From contig NZ_JABMCB010000203.1 of assembly GCF_013359935.1 (NCBI RefSeq), positions 93,174-157,173 on the forward strand: 64,000 nt of DNA. Reading direction: 5' to 3'. The notes beneath the pieces are model-generated. The model had not been told where the DNA came from. It searched no databases and saw nothing but the letters and a program-made list of their open reading frames with translations. Positions within the stretch are counted from its first letter, which is position 1; the number at the start of each line of letters is the position of its first letter. This DNA comes from Paenibacillus xylanilyticus (lineage in GTDB: Bacteria > Bacillota > Bacilli > Paenibacillales > Paenibacillaceae). Below, one piece after another: positions 1-8,956 of the stretch. Made by a program: the position numbers and the translations under genes.

Positions 1-2612
1 GTCACTCCGAATTCGCGTGGTACCTCATTTTCGTAAACATAAATCTTATACCAATCCTCCAGATCAGGTAGGGCAAGCGCGTATTTTCCATCATTTACCG
101 TAACCTTTTCCTTCGCGTATGGTGTAATCTGATGATCAGCCAGTTGTCCGGTAAACGTGACCGGTTTTTGTTTGCCGATGGCAATGTTAAGCACATAATG
201 TTCACCATTGGTTGGCAGTCCCGTCAGGACGGCAGAAGATCTGCCTTTTTTGACCTGAATGGTCTTGATAAAAGGTTCCCTTGCGTATTCGGTTTGCAAT
301 GTGAGCTGGATCGGTTCTTTGCCTTTGGTTTTCTTCGGATATTTCCAGCTGACGGTGGCGTCGCCCTGTTTGTTAAATTTCACTTGAATGTCCTGAACCG
401 CTGCATCCAAATTATAGGACAGAGTGGCGGGCTCACTCTCACTGCCGTCTGCGCCTATAGCACGGATGGACAGTTCGCCGGAGCGTTTTTTCAGGGATTT
501 AATATAATAGGTGGAATCATAGATCCCGCCAACATAAGAACCATTTTCGTAGACATTGTACTGCTTCACCTTCGAATAGTCTTCGATGTCCCACTCGACA
601 ACGAGTTCATCCGTGTTGGTCAGTGACTTGGCAATATGGAAACCCGAAGGGGCGTCTGGTTTGGAAGCGGATCCGTCAAAGATGCGGATTTCACCCATGT
701 TCATCTGATAATTTTCAACCGTTGTGCCATTGGGGTCAAATATCAATCCGAAAGCCGCGATTTGTTTGCCTGCATAGGCACTCAAATCCAGTGAAGCTGT
801 TTTCCAGCCTTTCGTATGCTTGCCTGAATTCGGTACATCAACCCGGACCACTTGGGATGGATCGTCTTCAAAAATTAACCCTACCTGCAGGCTGGATTTA
901 TCGCTGCTCGATGGTTTGTTATACGTGAGCTCCAGTTTGGACTGAGCATTGACAGATAGATCGGTCTTGTAGAGACGCAGGAAATTTTCTGCATTCAGTG
1001 TGCCGTTTACAACGATAGAGCTGCCGCCATTGAAGGCACCAATGGAATTGTATTGATAACGGGCACCTTTCTCATATGTTGGACCATAATCGAAATCAAC
1101 ACTAAGTTTGTCACCTTCGCTATCCATCCACCACTGCCAGGTGACCGGAATATCCTGGATGTTGATGTTGGACCATTCGGAAGCATTGGACACTGTCCCA
1201 TTTTCATAGTATTGCAGACCATGTCCTGTATTGAAGCTGGTAGCAAAATTCGAACCGTTAATGACGGAACGTTCTGTAAGGTAAGCGGCTATGCCATCCC
1301 AGTTGGCACCGGAAGCATAGACATCCGACAGATCAACCGACGCATTGCGGCGAGCATTGGTTGGGTCCTGATTTGGTCCTGACCACCAGGCGCGATCGCG
1401 TACAAAGGTCATCCATTGATACTGGTCTTCGGCCCTGTGATTGGTGCTGCCATCGCCCATCTCTTCATCAAGGGCATTGTGGGTAAAGTCCGCCCCCAGC
1501 GTCGCAATGCTGTTCATGGGTTGACCGTTCTCATCCAGATTGTTGCGCAAGTCATAGAGCTGCTTCCATCGTCCAAACCGGTCATGACCGCCTTCAACTC
1601 CGGCGAAGACGGTTTCCAGGGGATCCAGTCCAAGACTGACGGCATGATCGCGTGAATCGCGGAGCATCTCATGGTTCCAGACATAGTTGAGGAAAATGGA
1701 ATCCGAAACTCTGCCCAGGGCCGTATCCTGTACAAAAGGGCTGTTGAGTTCATTGAACTCATTTTGATATTGAATCTCACCTGTCGTATTAATGGTAGAG
1801 TCATACCACTGGACATAGAGGCCTTGATCTCGCAGATATTGCATGAATTTTTTGTAGGATGGGATGTCTTCGGGAGCAACCCCTTTGGCTACCTCTTCCT
1901 GATTGAAGAAGTATCCATCGTAATTATAGTACTTGGCCATCTCGGCAAGTTTGACAGCAACGGGGAAATTCCCGTCTTCATCCTGGACGAGCATCTGCTT
2001 GTACGTTTGAGGACCACGGTCATTGTCGGAGAAGAATATGTTGGCAATGGAACGGACGCCGTTTTTGTGCGCGGCATTGGTGTAGGCTGGATTCGGAATG
2101 TTCAGAATGCCAAATTCGAAATATCGCTCTGTCCACTCCTTGTTCGGGTCGTACAGCTCTTCCGGTACTCCGGCAGAAGCCATGCCATGCCAGTAGCTAT
2201 AATAGTCTGTATATTGCCAATAATTAAACAGATACTGGCTAAATTCGTTGGTATAAGGGGTGCTGTCAAAGAATGCGTTGCCATAATCACCACTCATCGT
2301 AAACAGTTGGGTGTCCGGACTAAGCTCGGGGTAGGCCTGCGTGGCAGCAAAGGCATCATTACGCGGCTGCAATGGTACATGTGCACGAAGCAGTTCTCCA
2401 TAGATATCACTCTCCGGTGTCCAATTCAGGATCTGGGCAGAGGTGTAGCCATGCTGATAGGGCTGATTAGCGCCTTTGGCACTGTCACCTGTGTACGGAA
2501 GTGTATCCCCCGCATAAACAGATGAGGCGATCAATTGTCCTAGCAGGGCTGACGTGATGGCCAGTGCGGTTACCTTGGGAATGATGCCTTTCGGTTTGAG
2601 TTTGCGTGTCAT
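1..2612 (-). CDS. Secreted GH85 endo-beta-N-acetylglucosaminidase (C-terminus beyond window edge)
   Basis: The minus-strand frame is open from an ATG at 2612 to the window edge (870 codons, no stop). GGAGG lies 6 nt before the ATG. Residues 1-34 form a Sec signal peptide (KLKPKG basic end, hydrophobic core, cleavage near SVYA). The GH85 catalytic signature DGYFFNQE is at about residues 232-239; in this family the Asn and Glu of NxE (here N237 and E239) act in substrate-assisted hydrolysis of the chitobiose core of N-glycans. Other aromatic blocks such as YYSYWHGMAS near residue 140 also fit GH85. The stretch after about residue 560 looks like carbohydrate-binding and Ig/FN3-like beta domains. 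It is divergent from the two-component genes and shares their operator pattern. Predicted role: releases high-mannose glycans from glycoproteins outside the cell. Confidence 0.93.
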   Translation of the reverse strand, partial: MTRKLKPKGIIPKVTALAITSALLGQLIASSVYAGDTLPYTGDSAKGANQPYQHGYTSAQILNWTPESDIYGELLRAHVPLQPRNDAFAATQAYPELSPDTQLFTMSGDYGNAFFDSTPYTNEFSQYLFNYWQYTDYYSYWHGMASAGVPEELYDPNKEWTERYFEFGILNIPNPAYTNAAHKNGVRSIANIFFSDNDRGPQTYKQMLVQDEDGNFPVAVKLAEMAKYYNYDGYFFNQEEVAKGVAPEDIPSYKKFMQYLRDQGLYVQWYDSTINTTGEIQYQNEFNELNSPFVQDTALGRVSDSIFLNYVWNHEMLRDSRDHAVSLGLDPLETVFAGVEGGHDRFGRWKQLYDLRNNLDENGQPMNSIATLGADFTHNALDEEMGDGSTNHRAEDQYQWMTFVRDRAWWSGPNQDPTNARRNASVDLSDVYASGANWDGIAAYLTERSVINGSNFATSFNTGHGLQYYENGTVSNASEWSNINIQDIPVTWQWWMDSEGDKLSVDFDYGPTYEKGARYQYNSIGAFNGGSSIVVNGTLNAENFLRLYKTDLSVNAQSKLELTYNKPSSSDKSSLQVGLIFEDDPSQVVRVDVPNSGKHTKGWKTASLDLSAYAGKQIAAFGLIFDPNGTTVENYQMNMGEIRIFDGSASKPDAPSGFHIAKSLTNTDELVVEWDIEDYSKVKQYNVYENGSYVGGIYDSTYYIKSLKKRSGELSIRAIGADGSESEPATLSYNLDAAVQDIQVKFNKQGDATVSWKYPKKTKGKEPIQLTLQTEYAREPFIKTIQVKKGRSSAVLTGLPTNGEHYVLNIAIGKQKPVTFTGQLADHQITPYAKEKVTVNDGKYALALPDLEDWYKIYVYENEVPREFGV

Positions 2613-2688
2613 GCTGTTCCTCCTTCAAGTGGACTCAATGTAAGGTATTCGTTTACACAAATATAAACTTATGGTTAACGATAGTGCA

Positions 2689-2702
2689 TGAAAGCATTTT
2701 CA
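2689..2702 (-). promoter_or_regulatory. cre-like palindrome overlapping the -35 of the GH85 gene
   Basis: On the minus strand this reads TGAAAATGCTTTCA, one change (CG to TG at the centre) from the CcpA cre consensus. It overlaps a TTGAAA -35-like hexamer at 2698-2703. The same 14-mer recurs at 6372-6385 before the sugar-binding-protein gene. Catabolite repression is inferred. Confidence 0.6.
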
Positions 2703-2711
2703 AATAGGGCG

Positions 2712-2741
2712 AAATTAAAGAAAGGCAGGTATAAACTAAAG
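2712..2741 (-). promoter_or_regulatory. Direct-repeat operator for an AraC-type activator (GH85 side)
   Basis: On the minus strand, CTTTAGTTT, 12 nt, then CTTTAATTT: two 9-mers with 21-bp periodicity ending 8 bp before the TTGAAA hexamer. The block at 6332-6361 has the same architecture and also the TACCT start of the spacer. This fits a tandem AraC-type binding site, with YesN (4655-6169) the obvious candidate. Confidence 0.55.
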
Positions 2742-2823
2742 AAAAGTTCAAGGTGAGAAGTTAATGTCAGAAGGCAAATGATATAATTCAGACAGGACAT
2801 CCGCATCGGGGGGAACTTGCGAT

Positions 2824-4653
2824 TTGAAAATTGTTAGCGTTTACAATAATTTCTTCAAAAATAATATGTTTATGAAAATGCTGTTTATTTTCTCGATGAT
2901 ATCCATTGTGACAATTATTACGTTGTCTTATATCATTTTTCTATCCGTGTCCGACTCGACGATCCGTCGGGAGCTGGCCATCCAGAAAGCAGCGATGGAA
3001 AGCGTGGACCGCTACATTCATCAGCAATATGAGTCTGTGCAAAATATGGTGAGGGACATGCATCAGAATGAGGCACTCTCGGCCAATATTTCATATTTGA
3101 TGAACCACACCTATGCGGATTACGTTCAGCATCTGACGAATGGATATTACGCCAATCAGGATGACTACTCCGCAGATGTATTGAAACATTTTCAGAACAT
3201 CATGGATCGGAACGCGGACATTCATCAGTTGATGTTATATAGTGCAGAGCGTCAGGACATGTCCATGTTCAGCCCTAATAAGCAATTCAAGAAGCTGGAC
3301 ACGAATGCGGCCCATTCCTATATTCCTGACGTCATGGCCATGGAGACGCCTAATATCAGTGCGCCGAACTACTGGATTCGCAAAGAGATTAATGAATGGA
3401 GTCCAGACTTGTACGCTATTCGTGTTCCAATAAACAATACACAGACCCTGCGTAATCTGGGCCAGTTCCTCGTTTTTTTTGACTCTGCAGGCATTGGTAA
3501 TGCGCTGGATAGTTATGAGAGCAATTTTAAGGGCGAAATTGTGGTGTTGTCAGCAAAAGGCAACGTATTGTTCGACTCCAGCAGTAATTATTACGGGAAA
3601 AAGTATCCTTTTGTTGAAGTCGCTGATTCGCTCTTTGATCAGACGGACATGGATTCCATGAAAAAGGAAAAAAACATGTACGTGAACAAGTTTGTTTCGG
3701 CAGATCAGGGGTATGTCATCGTGGCCACGGTTCCTGTGGAAGAAATGGCTGAAACCTATGCGGGTATTCGCAATACGATTATTTCGATCAGCATCGTGTG
3801 CACCCTGTTTGCCGTGTTGGTTCCTGCATTTTTCATCATTAATTTTGCCAAACGGACCCGGCGCATTATCCGGTTCACCCAGAAGGTGAAGTATGGCAAT
3901 CTCAGTGCGCGTATCGATGATGCCCGCGATGATGAGCTTGGCCAGATCTCGCATAGCTTCAACGACATGCTCGATGAACTGAACCTGTATATTGAGCGGG
4001 TGTACAAAGCCGAGATCAAACAAAAGGAGACAGAACTGGTTGCTCTTCAGGCCAGAATCAATCCTCACTTTCTCTATAACACCCTTGAGGTGATTCGAAT
4101 GAGGGCTATCTCCCAGGGGGCAAGGGACGTTGGTGAGATGATCTACAGTTTATCCGTGCTGTTCAAGAGCCTTGTTCAGCAGAAAAAGAACTATACTTTG
4201 AAGGACGAAATGGAAGCCTGTCGTCTATATCTCGAACTCTTTCGAATCCGCTATAAGGACATTTTCACATACAACATCCAATTGGACCCTGTCCATAATC
4301 AACATCCTGTGGTCAAGCTCTCCCTGCAGCCGATCATTGAAAATTATGTTGTGCATGGGATCCAGACAGAACGCTCGGATAATCAGCTATCCATTGTGGT
4401 GGAAGAGTTGGGTGACGTGCTGCAGGTGGAAGTCAGAGATAATGGCAAAGGCATAGCTCCTGACAGGTTGGCCGAGATTCTGCAAGAACTGGAACGTCCA
4501 GAGGAGTCGGGGCAAATGTTTGGACTGCGCAGTGTACACAGTCGATTACGGTACCTGTATGGGCCGGAATTTGGAATAACGATAGAGAGCACGCTCGGAG
4601 AAGGAACCCTGATCAGGGTACGTTATCCTCATACGGAAGGGACAGGTGTTTAG
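2824..4653 (+). CDS. yesM: YesM-type sensor histidine kinase
   Basis: 609 residues from a TTG start preceded by a G-rich site at 2807-2815; an ATG at 2866 is an alternative. Order: TM helix at about 18-40, extracellular Cache-like sensor at about 45-310, TM helix at about 315-340, HAMP at about 340-395, a His_kinase domain with phospho-acceptor H415 in NPHFLYNTLE, then HATPase_c with N-box (IIENYVVHG), G1 (DNGKGIAP) and G2 (FGLRSVHSRL). It is the LytS/YesM class usually paired with AraC-type response regulators that control sugar uptake. The next gene is such a regulator and starts directly after the stop, so the two are co-expressed. The signal is probably a glycan or the adjacent binding protein (inference). 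Confidence 0.92.
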   Translation: MKIVSVYNNFFKNNMFMKMLFIFSMISIVTIITLSYIIFLSVSDSTIRRELAIQKAAMESVDRYIHQQYESVQNMVRDMHQNEALSANISYLMNHTYADYVQHLTNGYYANQDDYSADVLKHFQNIMDRNADIHQLMLYSAERQDMSMFSPNKQFKKLDTNAAHSYIPDVMAMETPNISAPNYWIRKEINEWSPDLYAIRVPINNTQTLRNLGQFLVFFDSAGIGNALDSYESNFKGEIVVLSAKGNVLFDSSSNYYGKKYPFVEVADSLFDQTDMDSMKKEKNMYVNKFVSADQGYVIVATVPVEEMAETYAGIRNTIISISIVCTLFAVLVPAFFIINFAKRTRRIIRFTQKVKYGNLSARIDDARDDELGQISHSFNDMLDELNLYIERVYKAEIKQKETELVALQARINPHFLYNTLEVIRMRAISQGARDVGEMIYSLSVLFKSLVQQKKNYTLKDEMEACRLYLELFRIRYKDIFTYNIQLDPVHNQHPVVKLSLQPIIENYVVHGIQTERSDNQLSIVVEELGDVLQVEVRDNGKGIAPDRLAEILQELERPEESGQMFGLRSVHSRLRYLYGPEFGITIESTLGEGTLIRVRYPHTEGTGV

Positions 4654-4654
4654 C

Positions 4655-6169
4655 ATGTACAAAGTGTTTATTGTGGACGATGAGCCGTTTATTATTGAAG
4701 GGTTATACGAGATTGTGGATTGGTCTTCGTTTGGAATGGAAATTGTAAATCATGCCGGTAATGGTCAGGCGGCGCTAAATGCCATCTCTACCCAACCCGT
4801 CGATATTCTGATTACGGATATTTCCATGCCTCTCATGAACGGGCTTGATCTCATTCGTGAAGCAAGGCGTGTCCAGCCTGATCTCAAAGTGATTATTCTC
4901 AGCGGGTTCAATGAGTTTGAATACTTAAAGGAAGCCATGCAGCTGGGGATCGAAAATTATCTGCTCAAACCGATTAATGTGGAGGAACTGGAATCGACAT
5001 TGCGCAACACGGCTTCCAAGCTGGATCAAGTACCGGCAAAAACAAGTTATGATGCCTACGGCATTCAAATTTTGAAGGACAACATCCTTCATCGATGGTT
5101 GACGGGACAAATTGCAACGGCGGAATTCGAGGAGCGTTCGCTGTTCATGAATCTCACACTGGACGGTCCATGCTATGGCATCGCCATTCTTCGTACGAAG
5201 GGAGATGAGCCGGGCATATTTCAACAGGTCCAGTGTTTACTGGAAGACAAGCCGTATGTGAGCACTTTTCACGATTTGGATGGAGATATCGTCATGATCG
5301 CCAATGTGGACGACCAACAGACCGATAGACAGCTTTTCATGGATTGCGTTGCAGGTTTATCCGGACAGATCTCTGAGGCACATCCGTCGGCTTATATTGG
5401 AGTGGGGAGCATGGCAAAGGGCATTCATCAGGCACCCGCCAGTTACAGAGAAGCCAAGCGGGCTCTGCAGTATGTGATGATCTACCCTGATCTTAAAGTC
5501 ATCGATCATGCGATCCTTGAAACGGGGAGCAGTGCAGGCAGTCGTTTCTCCATCGACTGGAAGGAATACGCCAAACTGATGTTATCCCGCAATATCGAAC
5601 AGCTGGCCGAACGGATTCGAATCGATTTTGAACAGTATCGTGACGGAATGACCCCTGTGGAACTGATGAATACGGCCCTCGAATTGGTTATACGCTTCAA
5701 AATGGAATTGGAGAGCATCAAGCATACGGATGAGTCTGTCATCTACCAAAAAGGGCTAAGGCGGGTGCTGGATAGCAGCACTTTTGCCGAACTGGTGCAG
5801 GCCCTGCAGCAAGTGGGAACCGAAACAATTGAATCTCTGCTTCAGGATCTGAAAAATCCAATCGTCAACCAGGTGCTTCAGCATATCGACAAACACTACG
5901 CCGATGAGCTTTCCCTTAAACTGCTTGGCGCACATTATCATCTGCATCCAGTGTATCTTGGACAATTATTTCACAAGGAGACCGGAGAAACCTTTGCCGA
6001 GTATATCAATAAATACCGAATTGAGCGCGCCAAGGAGCAGCTGCGAAGTTCCAACCTGAAGGTGCATGAGATTGCAAGAAATGTGGGGTATTGGGAGACA
6101 GGCTATTTTTATAAACAATTCCGCAAATATGTAGGCATTTCTCCCACGGATTTCAAGGTTATTGGTTAA
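4655..6169 (+). CDS. yesN: YesN-type AraC family response regulator
   Basis: 504 residues from the ATG at 4655, one base after the kinase stop; an in-frame GTG at 4646 would overlap the kinase. The receiver domain (1-120) has acidic residues D8, D9 and E10, phospho-acceptor D55 in ITDISMPLMNG, and the LLKP lysine. A middle region of about 270 residues precedes a C-terminal pair of AraC helix-turn-helix motifs (about 400-504, with IERAKEQLRSS and VGYWETGYFYKQFRKY). It should be phosphorylated by the upstream YesM kinase and activate transport and hydrolase genes. The matching direct repeats at 2712-2741 and 6332-6361 are plausible targets. Confidence 0.92.
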   Translation: MYKVFIVDDEPFIIEGLYEIVDWSSFGMEIVNHAGNGQAALNAISTQPVDILITDISMPLMNGLDLIREARRVQPDLKVIILSGFNEFEYLKEAMQLGIENYLLKPINVEELESTLRNTASKLDQVPAKTSYDAYGIQILKDNILHRWLTGQIATAEFEERSLFMNLTLDGPCYGIAILRTKGDEPGIFQQVQCLLEDKPYVSTFHDLDGDIVMIANVDDQQTDRQLFMDCVAGLSGQISEAHPSAYIGVGSMAKGIHQAPASYREAKRALQYVMIYPDLKVIDHAILETGSSAGSRFSIDWKEYAKLMLSRNIEQLAERIRIDFEQYRDGMTPVELMNTALELVIRFKMELESIKHTDESVIYQKGLRRVLDSSTFAELVQALQQVGTETIESLLQDLKNPIVNQVLQHIDKHYADELSLKLLGAHYHLHPVYLGQLFHKETGETFAEYINKYRIERAKEQLRSSNLKVHEIARNVGYWETGYFYKQFRKYVGISPTDFKVIG

Positions 6170-6210
6170 TTCACAGGGAATCAGGACGAATACGTCTGAC
6201 TGACTGAATA

Positions 6211-6276
6211 GGCATCCCGAAATACAAGGCATGATACAAGAAGCATGGTGCCATATGTAACTCGGGATGTCTTTTT
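6211..6276 (+). terminator. Terminator after yesN
   Basis: GGCATCCCGA (6211-6220) pairs with TCGGGATGTC (6262-6271), followed by TTTTT. The loop is long (41 nt), so efficiency is uncertain. Confidence 0.55.
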
Positions 6277-6331
6277 GGTGTAAGTTATTTCGGGGTGGCA
6301 GGGATAAATTAAGGGTGAAAAGATGTTTTCC

Positions 6332-6361
6332 CTTTAATTTGTACCTCGAAAACTTAAGTTT
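6332..6361 (+). promoter_or_regulatory. Direct-repeat operator for an AraC-type activator (transport operon side)
   Basis: CTTTAATTT (6332-6340), 12 nt, CTTAAGTTT (6353-6361), ending 9 bp before TTGAAA at 6371. Spacing and sequence mirror the block before the GH85 gene, which suggests both are activated by the same regulator, most simply YesN. Confidence 0.55.
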
Positions 6362-6370
6362 ATCTTCTTT

Positions 6371-6400
6371 TTGAAAATGCTTTCATTCGATAAGGTTATA
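6371..6400 (+). promoter_or_regulatory. Promoter with cre-like -35 region for the glycan transport operon
   Basis: TTGAAA at 6371-6376 could pair with a weak -10 around 6395-6400 (GTTATA). The -35 is embedded in TGAAAATGCTTTCA (6372-6385), identical to the element before the GH85 gene. A poor -10 is usual for activator-dependent promoters. Confidence 0.5.
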
Positions 6401-6451
6401 GCAGTTAGTTCGTTAGTGCTTAAGGGAAAACGAAAAGGGAGGATCTAAATC

Positions 6452-7924
6452 ATGCGTAAACAAAGAAAGAGTTTTTCTCTCGTCCTGTCCATGTTGATGG
6501 CCGTTACACTTGTACTGAGTGCCTGCGGTGGAAGTGAGAGTGCTTCGGAATCCGGCGGGGCTGGGGATGACTCAGTCGAACTGATCTGGTACACCATCGG
6601 TACTCCGCAAAAAGATGTGAACAAGGTCATGGAAGAAGTCAGCAAGTATACCAAGGAAAAAATTAATGCAACCGTAACCATGAAAATGGTCGATTGGGGT
6701 GACTACCCTCAGAAAATGCAGGTGAATGTCGCTTCCGGTGAGCCAATGGATATTCTGTTTACCGCGTCGGGCGGATTTGACTATGTACAGAATGCCAGAA
6801 AAGGCGCGTTCATGGAGCTGGATGAACTGCTTCCTGAATACGGCAAGGAACTGATGGATACCATTGACCCGGCTTTCCTCAGCGGTTCCAAAGTCGATGG
6901 TCACAACTACGGTATTCCTGCCAACAAGGAGCTTCCGCAGCAAGAAGTATGGCGTTTCAACAAAACGCTGCTCGACAAATACAATCTGGACATCTCCAAT
7001 ATTCGTACATTGGATAGTCTCGAACCTTTGCTCAAAACAATCAAGGAAAATGAGCCAAGTGTGACACCATTTGCAATGGATAAAAACTATGTTCCTTATG
7101 TCCCTTATGACTATGTCATTCAGAATCTGCCAATGGCCATTAAACTGGACACTACAGATTACAAGCTCGTGAACATCCTGGAGACTCCTGAAATGAAGGA
7201 AGCGCTCACAACAATGAATAAATATTACAAAGCTGGCTATGTATCTGCAGAGGCGGCAACAACAGGTTCAACCAATGACCTGACTACATCAGGCAACTGG
7301 TTCCTGGATCGCGCACAGACTCAACCGCTGGCTGACAATCAATGGTCTGCAAGTTACGGATACCCTGTCGTTTCCACACCGGCAAGTGATGCGATCATCA
7401 CAAACACTTCTGTACAAGGCTCCATTATGGCGATCTCTGCCAACTCGGAATATCCGGAAAAAGCAATGGAATTCTTGAATCTGCTCAATACCGACCCAGT
7501 ACTGCGCAACATGGTGGATTCCGGTATCGAGGGCACGCACTACAAAAAAGTGGATGACACACATATGGAAAACCTGGCTGAATCGAAAAACTACGACATG
7601 CCATCGTATTCTCTTGGTAACAACATGCTGCTCTATCTGAACAGCAACGATCCGGATAACAAATGGGATGAGTTCAAGAAGTTTAATGCTGAAGGCGTAA
7701 ACTCCCCAATCCTCAGCTTCAACTTTGATGCAAGCAACGTTTCTGCTGAATTGACAGCTGTACAAAACGTGAAAGAACAATACTGGGCCGCATTGATGAC
7801 CGGTACGCTGGACCCTGCGACCAACTTGGATCAGGTCATTGAGAAGTTCAATCAAGCCGGTCTTGAGAAGGTGATGGCTGAAGCCCAAAGCCAGCTTGAT
7901 GCCTGGAGAGCGGAAAATAAGTAA
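6452..7924 (+). CDS. Sugar ABC transporter lipoprotein binding protein (LplA/NgtS-like)
   Basis: 490 residues with GGGAGG before the ATG. The lipoprotein signal peptide has lipobox LSAC, giving lipidated C25, followed by a Ser/Gly/Glu-rich linker. The rest is a family 1 solute-binding protein of the large LplA class that pairs with LplB/LplC permeases (WYTIGTPQKDVNKV near the start, MQVNVASGEPMDI around residue 90). Genes for the permeases and cytoplasmic mannosidases follow, so the ligand is probably a high-mannose oligosaccharide released by the secreted GH85 enzyme. The hairpin right after the stop is expected to make this gene the most abundantly transcribed of the operon. Substrate assignment is inferred from context. 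Confidence 0.9.
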   Translation: MRKQRKSFSLVLSMLMAVTLVLSACGGSESASESGGAGDDSVELIWYTIGTPQKDVNKVMEEVSKYTKEKINATVTMKMVDWGDYPQKMQVNVASGEPMDILFTASGGFDYVQNARKGAFMELDELLPEYGKELMDTIDPAFLSGSKVDGHNYGIPANKELPQQEVWRFNKTLLDKYNLDISNIRTLDSLEPLLKTIKENEPSVTPFAMDKNYVPYVPYDYVIQNLPMAIKLDTTDYKLVNILETPEMKEALTTMNKYYKAGYVSAEAATTGSTNDLTTSGNWFLDRAQTQPLADNQWSASYGYPVVSTPASDAIITNTSVQGSIMAISANSEYPEKAMEFLNLLNTDPVLRNMVDSGIEGTHYKKVDDTHMENLAESKNYDMPSYSLGNNMLLYLNSNDPDNKWDEFKKFNAEGVNSPILSFNFDASNVSAELTAVQNVKEQYWAALMTGTLDPATNLDQVIEKFNQAGLEKVMAEAQSQLDAWRAENK

Positions 7925-7939
7925 GGTTACATTCGTAGG

Positions 7940-7975
7940 ATCGGGCGGCTGCATGTAGCGTCCGATTCTTTTTTT
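7940..7975 (+). terminator. Intra-operon terminator after the binding-protein gene
   Basis: ATCGGGCG (7940-7947) pairs with CGTCCGAT (7959-7966) in an 8-bp stem with one G-U, followed by a T-rich run. It lies between the binding protein and the first permease, a common way to produce more binding protein than permease. Confidence 0.75.
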
Positions 7976-8002
7976 CATTCAAGCCTGAAGGAGGATATCC
8001 AA

Positions 8003-8932
8003 ATGACTGCATTTTTGAAAAATCTGATAAGAAACCGAGTCATGCTGTTCATGGTGCTGCCAGGCGCCATCTGGTTCTTCTTCTTCTCTTATTTGCCCCT
8101 GGTAGGCACTATAGCGGCATTCAAGGAATACCGGTTCAGTCGTGAAGGATTCTGGGCCAGTCTTGCAAAGAGTGAGTGGGTGGGCTGGGACAACTTCAAA
8201 TTCCTGTTCAGCACCAATGACGCGCTGCTCATTACCCGAAATACGCTTCTATATAACATCGCCATCATTTTCCTGGGGCTGGTGTTTGCCGTAGGTTTGG
8301 CAATCCTGCTCTCGGAGCTCATTAATAAACGGCTCGCCAAAATATATCAAACAGGGATGTTCCTCCCTTATTTCCTCTCCTGGGTCATTGTAGGTTACTT
8401 TGTATTCAGTTTCCTGAGCATGGACCGGGGGATGTTGAATCAGATCATCGGCTGGTTTGGAGTGGAACCTATTCAGTGGTATTCGGAAGCCAAGTATTGG
8501 CCGTACATTCTAATCTTTGTCGCACTCTGGAAAACGATTGGCTACAACAGTATCGTCTATCTGGCTTCCATTCTGGGCATCGACCGTTCGCTCTATGAAG
8601 CTGCAATGATCGACGGTGCGAGCAAATGGCAGCAGATTCGCAACATTACGATTCCGTTGCTCTCGCCGATCATTACAATTATGACGTTGCTGGCTGTGGG
8701 CCGCATCTTCTATGCCGACTTTGGTCTCTTCTATCAGGTGCCAAGGGATTCGGGTACGCTCTATTCCGTTACAAATGTCATTGATACGTATGTGTATCGT
8801 GGTTTGAAAACAAGTGGTGAGATTGGCATGAGTACGGCTGCCGGATTGTATCAATCGATCGTGGGCTTTGTGCTTGTTATCATCTCCAACTATGTGGTGC
8901 GCAAGATCGATAAAGATAGCAGCTTATTCTAG
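8003..8932 (+). CDS. ABC transporter permease, LplB type
   Basis: 309 residues with GGAGG 7 nt before the ATG. Six membrane helices are visible, with the family start FLKNLIRNRVMLFMVLPG and a cytoplasmic EAA loop (EAAMIDGASKWQQIRNI, about residues 200-216) that contacts the ATPase. The LplB/UgpA-type permease forms a heterodimer with the next gene. It is the homologue class of the NgtP1 permease of pneumococcal N-glycan uptake. The operon has no ATPase gene, so a shared MsmX-like ATPase is likely (inference). Confidence 0.92.
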   Translation: MTAFLKNLIRNRVMLFMVLPGAIWFFFFSYLPLVGTIAAFKEYRFSREGFWASLAKSEWVGWDNFKFLFSTNDALLITRNTLLYNIAIIFLGLVFAVGLAILLSELINKRLAKIYQTGMFLPYFLSWVIVGYFVFSFLSMDRGMLNQIIGWFGVEPIQWYSEAKYWPYILIFVALWKTIGYNSIVYLASILGIDRSLYEAAMIDGASKWQQIRNITIPLLSPIITIMTLLAVGRIFYADFGLFYQVPRDSGTLYSVTNVIDTYVYRGLKTSGEIGMSTAAGLYQSIVGFVLVIISNYVVRKIDKDSSLF

Positions 8933-8956
8933 GACAAGGGAAAGGAGTGAACCACT

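Noticed and set aside
1671..2525. 284-codon plus-strand open frame opposite the GH85 gene
   Set aside because: It is the antisense of a clearly recognisable secreted GH85 enzyme and shows no ribosome site or family features.
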